64,000 bases of DNA, taken from contig BOKF01000009.1 of assembly GCA_016860845.1 (NCBI GenBank), positions 207,869 through 271,868 of the forward strand, written 5' to 3'. Origin of the DNA: Chloroflexota bacterium. Its GTDB lineage: Bacteria > Chloroflexota > Anaerolineae > 4572-78 > J111. Shown one piece after another: positions 59,237 through 64,000 of the stretch. The translations under genes and the position numbers were made by a program. Within the stretch, counting starts at the first letter, position 1; the number at the start of each line of letters is the position of its first letter. The notes beneath the pieces were generated by a model, which saw only the letters and a program-made list of their open reading frames with translations, had not been told where the DNA came from and did no database searches.

Positions 59237-62200
59237 ATGTTTGCCGAAGTAGTTGTAGACCGCCCCATTATTAAACGAGACCGGCGCAGTTTTGTGGATG
59301 CACCCGAAGACGCCGATATTTCCTATCCAGAAGTGAGTGAACTGGCCGAAGACGAGTCCTTCTCGGCCAACAATCCACTGGCGCTGACCTTTCATTATGC
59401 AGTTCCGGCGCACCTGGCCGGTCAAATCCAGCCCGGCCAGTGGGTGGCGGTGCCTTTTCGCAGCGAACAACTCCCGGCGATCGTGGTTGGCCTGAGCGAA
59501 ACCTCGCCGGTGGACGAGACCAAGCCCATCGCAGACATCCTCGACCCTATGCCCGTCCTGAACCCGGCCCAAATCGGCCTGGCCTGCTGGCTCTCCCAAG
59601 AGACTCTGGCCCCCCTGGCGATCTGCGTGCGCCACTTTTTGCCGCCCGGCTCCAGCCGCAAATCCGAATTTGTCTTGAAACCCGCTTCTACAGCCATCAA
59701 TCCACCACCAGGTCTCAATGCGCCAGAACAGATTTTGCTCAATTACCTGAGCCAGCACGGCAGCGTGCCTCTCATCGAGGTCGAACCCGGCGTGGCCGAG
59801 TCCCTGCTGGCAAAAGGTCTGGCTCGCAAAGAGTCTACCCTGACCAAGCCCCGCGTCGGCCCCAAGGTGGACCGCACCGTAGAACTGTTGATCGCTCCCG
59901 ACGAGGTTGAGGCTGCCCTGCCCAGCCTGGGACGGCCCTCCAAACAGGCTGAAGTCCTGCTCCACCTGGCCGACCTCGATGATCCTCTGCCGCCCCTGGC
60001 CGACGTGCTGGCCCACGTGGGCTGCTCCCGCGAACAGGTCAAATCCCTGGCTGAGAAAGGCTGGCTGGAGATCATTCCCAAACAAACCCGGCTGGCCGTC
60101 CCGCCCAGGGCCGCGGACTCAAGCTCGCATTCCAGCGAGACTGACTCGGAAGCAGAGGCAACTTTGCTCAATTACCTGCTGGCGCAAAAGCAGCCTGTCC
60201 CGCTTGACGAGGTCATGACTGCGACTGATGTAAACCGGAACATCCTCAACAAACTCGTCAAAAAAGGACTGCTCGCCCGTTTTGACGAGCCGGAACGAGT
60301 CACTTTGACCCTGCCGGCGGCCCAACTCAGCGAAGCGGTGATTGAGCTGCGCGGGGTGCAAAAACAGGCCGAAGTTCTCCGGCTGCTGGCCGCCGAAGAT
60401 GGGCCGGTTTGGGTGGGCTGGGTCTATGCTCAGACCAACGCTAACCTGCAAACCCTGAAAGAGCTGGCCGGGGCCGGCCTGGTCAGCATGGATGATGCCC
60501 GCCGCTGGCGCGACCCGCTGGCCGGGCGCAGTTTTACCCTCGATACGCCGCCTACCCTCAGCCAAGAGCAGCAGGCCGTGTGGGAGGCAGTCGCCGCCGC
60601 CTGGAAGTCACGCCGGAGCGGGACCAAGCCCATCCTCATCCACGGCGTGACCGGCTCCGGCAAGACTGAAATTTACCTGCGGGCTATTGCCGCAGCGCTG
60701 CAAGCCGGCCAGGGGGCGCTTATGCTCGTCCCCGAAATTACTCTGGCTACCCAGAGCGTCGAGCGGGTATCGGCCCGATTTCCGGGCCAGGTGGCGGTCT
60801 GGCACTCGGCCCTGTCCCCGGGAGAGCGGTACGATACCTGGGAGCGAGTCCGTCACGGCGACCTACCGATTGTGGTCGGGCCGCGTTCGGCCCTGTTTGC
60901 CCCGGTCAAAAATCTGGGGGTCATCATTGTAGATGAGGAACACGAACCGGCCTATAAGCAGCGCGACCGCCTGCCCATCTTTCATGCCCGTGACGCCGCC
61001 TTGGAGTTGAGCCGCCTCAGCCGGGCGCTGGCGATCATGGGCAGCGCCACTCCCGATGTCGTCACCTACCGCCAGGCCGAGCGCGGCGAGTACCAACTGC
61101 TGACCCTGCCCAACCGCATCCTGGCCCACACCCAGCACGTGGCGGTGCAGCAAGCGATAGTGAAGAGAAAGATAGCAGATAGCAGATGGCAGGTGGCAGA
61201 TAGAAAAGAATCCCTATCTTCCAACCTTCCATCCCTCCAGTTTGTCACTCTCCCCCTGCCCCATGTCGAAATTGTTGACCTGCGGGAGGAATTGAAGGCA
61301 GGCAACCGCACCATTTTCAGTCGGGCCTTGCAAGACGCCATGCGCGAGACGCTGCGCCGTGAGGAGCAAGTCATCCTGTTTCTTAACCGGCGAGGCGCGG
61401 CCAGTTTTGTGATCTGCCGGGATTGCGGCACCGTGCTGCGCTGCCCGCGCTGCGATACAACCCTGACCTACCACACCAGCGGCGAGTTGATTATGTGCCA
61501 TTACTGCGGCTATCGCGACCGGACGCCGGAGCACTGCCCCCAGTGTGGCAGCGAGCGGATTCGCTACTTTGGGCTGGGCACGCAGCGGGTCGAAGAAGCG
61601 GTCAAGGCCAAGTTTCCCCAGGCGCAAACCATTCGCTGGGATTGGGACACGACCCGGCAGCAGGGCAGCCATGATGTGTTTTTACAGCATTTTATGACCG
61701 GGCGGGCCAATGTTATGGTCGGCACGCAGATGGTAGCCAAGGGCCTGGATTTGCCCCTGGTCACGCTGGTGGGCGTCATCTCCGCCGACACCGCCCTCTA
61801 CCTGCCCGATTTCCGCGCCGCCGAGCGCACCTTTCAACTGCTGATGCAGGTGGCGGGCCGGGCCGGGCGCAGCCCCCTGGGCGGGCGCGTCATCATCCAG
61901 ACCTACAACCCGGATCAGGTCGCCCTGCAAGCGGCCAGCCAGCACGACTACCTGGGTTTTTATCAAACCGAGCTGGCCTTTCGCCAGGAGCAACGCTACC
62001 CCCCTTTCAAACGGCTGGCTTTGCTGATGTACAGCGGCTCCGGCCCAGATCGCAGCGCCGCCGAGGCTCACCAATTGGCCGAGCGGCTGCGCCTGCACGT
62101 AGATCGCCGGGGACTGCCGGCGGTGGAGATTATCGGCCCCACGCCGAGCTACGTCCCCCGCGTCCGCTCCCAGTTCCGCTGGCACATACTCCTGCGTGCC

Positions 62201-62284
62201 CATGATCCGGCAGCCGTACTGCGGCCCCTTTTGCCGCTGCCCCAGGGGTGGAAGGTGGATATTGATCCGGTGACGCTGTTGTAA
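59237..62284 (+). CDS. priA: Primosomal protein N' (replication-restart helicase) with expanded winged-helix array
   Basis: PriA reloads the replisome at collapsed forks. The 1015 residues greatly exceed the usual 730-820. The 3'-DNA-binding domain covers about 45-140. Four ~70-residue winged-helix-like modules then start near 165, 236, 306 and 376 (each L-x-x-L/Y-L...LaxKGLL). The helicase has Walker A HGVTGSGKTEIY (about 469) and VDEEHEPAYKQ (about 566). The zinc region 724-775 has four CxxC pairs (CRDCGTVLRCPRCD...CHYCGY...CPQCGS). About 25 residues near 643-670 (KRKIADSRWQVADRKES...) are a repeat-derived insertion. The MEMO gene precedes with one-base spacing. Confidence 0.95.
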   Translation: MFAEVVVDRPIIKRDRRSFVDAPEDADISYPEVSELAEDESFSANNPLALTFHYAVPAHLAGQIQPGQWVAVPFRSEQLPAIVVGLSETSPVDETKPIADILDPMPVLNPAQIGLACWLSQETLAPLAICVRHFLPPGSSRKSEFVLKPASTAINPPPGLNAPEQILLNYLSQHGSVPLIEVEPGVAESLLAKGLARKESTLTKPRVGPKVDRTVELLIAPDEVEAALPSLGRPSKQAEVLLHLADLDDPLPPLADVLAHVGCSREQVKSLAEKGWLEIIPKQTRLAVPPRAADSSSHSSETDSEAEATLLNYLLAQKQPVPLDEVMTATDVNRNILNKLVKKGLLARFDEPERVTLTLPAAQLSEAVIELRGVQKQAEVLRLLAAEDGPVWVGWVYAQTNANLQTLKELAGAGLVSMDDARRWRDPLAGRSFTLDTPPTLSQEQQAVWEAVAAAWKSRRSGTKPILIHGVTGSGKTEIYLRAIAAALQAGQGALMLVPEITLATQSVERVSARFPGQVAVWHSALSPGERYDTWERVRHGDLPIVVGPRSALFAPVKNLGVIIVDEEHEPAYKQRDRLPIFHARDAALELSRLSRALAIMGSATPDVVTYRQAERGEYQLLTLPNRILAHTQHVAVQQAIVKRKIADSRWQVADRKESLSSNLPSLQFVTLPLPHVEIVDLREELKAGNRTIFSRALQDAMRETLRREEQVILFLNRRGAASFVICRDCGTVLRCPRCDTTLTYHTSGELIMCHYCGYRDRTPEHCPQCGSERIRYFGLGTQRVEEAVKAKFPQAQTIRWDWDTTRQQGSHDVFLQHFMTGRANVMVGTQMVAKGLDLPLVTLVGVISADTALYLPDFRAAERTFQLLMQVAGRAGRSPLGGRVIIQTYNPDQVALQAASQHDYLGFYQTELAFRQEQRYPPFKRLALLMYSGSGPDRSAAEAHQLAERLRLHVDRRGLPAVEIIGPTPSYVPRVRSQFRWHILLRAHDPAAVLRPLLPLPQGWKVDIDPVTLL
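61170..61242. repeat. Heptamer-iterated insertion inside priA
   Basis: Five 7-nt words (AGATAGC, AGATAGC, AGATGGC, AGGTGGC, AGATAGA; 61170-61204) are followed by a C/T-rich arm (CCTATCTTCCAACCTTCC, 61212-61229). The whole is in frame within the helicase core. Confidence 0.85.
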
Positions 62285-62392
62285 TGCTCCTTTGATAAAT
62301 ATATCTATCCCGAAACCCCGGATGATTTCCCTACTCCTGAAGCCAGTTACACCGATCCGGCCTCTTTTATTCAGGAGAGACTGGCCCCTTAA
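62285..62392 (+). pseudogene. In-frame open continuation after the priA stop codon
   Basis: After the priA TAA the same frame continues for 35 codons (CSFDKYIYPETPDDFPTPEASYTD...FIQERLAP) to TAA at 62390-62392. The residue pattern looks protein-like. It may be the 3' remnant of a lost gene, a former priA tail, or chance. No start codon with a ribosome binding site is available. Confidence 0.3.
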
Positions 62393-63558
62393 CTCTGCTC
62401 CACCCCGATCTTCTTGAATAACTTCTGCTTAATCTGGGCGTCATAGACCTGCCACTTGAGGTCGCGGAACTCTTCCCCCGCCTCCCCCGATAGAAAGCCG
62501 ATGGGAATCTCAAAGCCGCCGGCCAGCATCTTGCCGCCGCCAAAGTAATGGCCGGCCTCATCTTTACCAAAGACATCTTTGATGAACTCGTCGGGGTCCA
62601 GGGTAATCTTGAGCGTGCGCATCGAACCGATGACCTTCTCCTGCTGGTCAATTCCGGTGACAATGCCATAGACGATCGCCGTGTGGATATTCTCCTCACT
62701 CAGCAGAAAATCGGCGGCCTGGGGAATGGCGTCTCGATCCTCGGCCCGAACGTAGCCGATGCCGGCGATAGAAAAGCTCTCCACTGTCAAGCGGTCGCCC
62801 AGCGCCCGGCGAATCAGCTCCATCACCTGTTTGGAACGCGACTGCCGCATAATCTGGCCCAACAACTCAGCGTCGGCAAACCAGCTCAAAAAGCTGGCGG
62901 CCTGAAAATCCTCGGTGTTGGCCTGAATAAAGCTGTTGGTGTCGCTGATCAGGCCGTGCATTAAAGCAGTGGCAGCAATGACGTGCGTCTTGTTTGACTT
63001 TTCCAGCACCACCAAACCCTGCTCCAGGTACTTGGCGTAAATCGTCGCCACTGCGCCGGTGCGGCGGATGTCGCTGAACTGGGGCTTGAGGCGCTCCTGG
63101 AGTTCGTGATGATCTACAGTAATCAAAGCAGGCACTCCCGCGGCTTCCAGAGCCTGGAAAATCTCTTCCGCGGTGGTGCCCTGGTTGTCCACAAAAACCG
63201 CTCCCTGGTATTGGCCCAGGTCCATGGCCGGATCATAATGCAGCAAATTGAGGCCGAGCAGCCGGACCAGGGCAATATTCTGCTGGTGGCTAATTTTGCC
63301 GTTATAGACAATATCCGTCTCAATATCAAACTGGGCGCTGATGAGGCGATGGGCATAAGCAGCGGAAATAGCATCGGGATCAGGATAATCATGCAGGACG
63401 ACGATATGGCGTTCACCCCGATGCGCCTCCAATAACTCAGCCAATTTTTGGGCCTTTGATTTGGCGACCGCCACCTCCCGCGTTTCCAACGAAGCTGCAC
63501 TGCCGTTATTATCTGCCGTCTCGTCCTGCACGCCATCTAAATTTGCCTTGGTCGCCAT
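62389..63558 (-). CDS. DHH-family phosphoesterase (NrnA-like)
   Basis: A predicted manganese-dependent phosphoesterase, probably acting on short oligonucleotides, 3'-phosphoadenosine 5'-phosphate or cyclic dinucleotides. The 389 residues have the DHH motifs: VVLHDYPDPDAISAAYAHRLI (variant of motif I), VFVDNQGTT (motif II) and ITVDHHELQERL (motif III, DHH). The C-terminal half carries a DHHA1-like domain with a FGGGKMLAGGFEIP glycine-rich block (GGGH-type, here FGGGK). The N-terminal 40 residues are polar and variable. It converges with priA, leaving a 100-base gap. Confidence 0.88.
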   Translation of the reverse strand: MATKANLDGVQDETADNNGSAASLETREVAVAKSKAQKLAELLEAHRGERHIVVLHDYPDPDAISAAYAHRLISAQFDIETDIVYNGKISHQQNIALVRLLGLNLLHYDPAMDLGQYQGAVFVDNQGTTAEEIFQALEAAGVPALITVDHHELQERLKPQFSDIRRTGAVATIYAKYLEQGLVVLEKSNKTHVIAATALMHGLISDTNSFIQANTEDFQAASFLSWFADAELLGQIMRQSRSKQVMELIRRALGDRLTVESFSIAGIGYVRAEDRDAIPQAADFLLSEENIHTAIVYGIVTGIDQQEKVIGSMRTLKITLDPDEFIKDVFGKDEAGHYFGGGKMLAGGFEIPIGFLSGEAGEEFRDLKWQVYDAQIKQKLFKKIGVEQS

Positions 63559-63655
63559 AAGCCTCCTTAAATAATCGTAATTTTTTGCTAATCACCCAAG
63601 TTAATTGTTATTAGGCAGTTCCAAGATTTAAATCATCCAATTGTTCTCACCGGCT

Positions 63656-63725
63656 TGATGCGTGATACGTGATGCGTAAGAAATCTTGCCTGGATACCAT
63701 CACGCATCACGCATTACGTATCACG
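63656..63725. repeat. Heptamer-iterated hairpin (TGATGCG words)
   Basis: Left arm GATGCGTGATACGTGATGCG (63657-63676) and right arm CACGCATCACGCATTACG (63701-63718), loop about 24 bases. Same word type as the efp hairpin at 29420-29493. Confidence 0.88.
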
Positions 63726-63816
63726 AACTTTGGATAATTATTTTCTTGGAGTTGCCTTATAGCCGCGTTAACGGGTTTGACGACATGCTGCCGATGATCG
63801 TGGGTCCAAAGGGGGG

Positions 63817-63845
63817 TTGAAAAATTCCTCTTGTTATGCTAAGAT
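63817..63845 (+). promoter_or_regulatory. Rightward promoter near the window edge
   Basis: TTGAAA (63817-63822) and TAAGAT (63840-63845) with exactly 17-bp spacing; no coding start follows within the window. Confidence 0.65.
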
Positions 63846-64000
63846 AAGGGTAATTAAGAGTCTACTCTATGTACAGGACAAAAATTTCAGAGAGAACAGG
63901 AAATCATCCATTTTGAGTTGAATATCAAAAACGATGGACCGCAAATGGTCTAAGCCATAGCGAAAAAGGCTTTTGGCCAAACGTCCGTGTTTTTTGAGTT

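Larger units (their letters stand above)
63559..64000. other. Non-coding right edge
   Basis: About 440 bases without a convincing gene. The region holds the leftward promoter of the DHH gene, a heptamer hairpin (63656-63725) and a rightward promoter (63817-63845). The remaining 150 bases are probably the leader of a gene beyond the window. Confidence 0.6.

Overview
The window looks like a chromosomal segment of an uncultured Chloroflexota bacterium, probably Anaerolineae-like. This is an inference from protein character: Pro/Thr-rich 'PTATP' linkers, an N-terminally expanded PriA, a SpoIIIAA/Ycf45-type R3H ATPase, a Rab-like small GTPase, a split BY-kinase/Wzz module, and many iterated intergenic hairpins. 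GC is moderately high, with AT-richer islands near 10.15-10.46, 25.0-25.8 and 27.2-28.3 kb. No phage, IS transposase, rRNA or CRISPR array was seen.

Layout. 0-4.7 kb: the tail of a sugar-binding protein, then an ABC sugar importer (ATPase and two permeases) and a beta-hydroxyacid dehydrogenase. 4.7-7.1 kb: a mazEF-type toxin-antitoxin pair with a clear promoter/operator, then an FGGY sugar kinase. 7.2-12 kb: a small coiled-coil protein, an M20 peptidase coupled to a GNAT, a second acetyltransferase, and glutamate dehydrogenase with a terminator in its leader. 12.2-19.6 kb (minus strand): gatB and an exopolysaccharide block (nucleotidyltransferase, CpsB phosphatase, BY-kinase, two Wzz proteins, glycosyltransferase). 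19.8-25 kb: AlbA/Schlafen-type ATPase, L,D-transpeptidase, orphan ABC ATPase, MazG-like pyrophosphohydrolase, MFS transporter. 25-29.4 kb: a structured leader with a possible leader peptide, a hypothetical gene, NfeD, an orphan response regulator, a zinc protein, EF-P. 29.5-40.6 kb: DinG-type exonuclease/helicase, a Rab-like GTPase module with a cyclic-nucleotide sensor, TPR and SGNH/LysM envelope proteins, methyltransferase, small lipoprotein. 40.7-48.6 kb: UvrD/PcrA, two tRNA-Ser genes and SRP RNA, GNAT, G5/3D cell-wall protein, RsmA, two tandem small-RNA candidates, TyrRS. 48.7-64 kb: WD40 protein, GH5-like/LysM protein, R3H ATPase, tmk, FmdB protein, gmk, rhomboid, MEMO-family protein, PriA, DHH phosphoesterase.

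Two signals stand out. First, 46.97-47.28 kb holds two adjacent promoter-to-terminator units, each with near-consensus sigma70 boxes at 17-bp spacing. They share a 22-nt block containing a C-rich, anti-Shine-Dalgarno-like CCTCC motif, so they look like paired small RNAs. Second, the window is littered with hairpins and tracts built from iterated 7-nt (sometimes 8-nt) words. The word differs at each site but the architecture is the same. Several of these, and a separate CCCTCCC/GGGAGGG repeat family, lie inside conserved genes as in-frame insertions (glycosyltransferase, RsmA, UvrD, PriA) or supply the last codons and stop codons of genes (gatB, wzz2, mazG-like, tmk). This resembles the STRR heptamer repeats known from cyanobacteria, here acting as a gene-invading element family.
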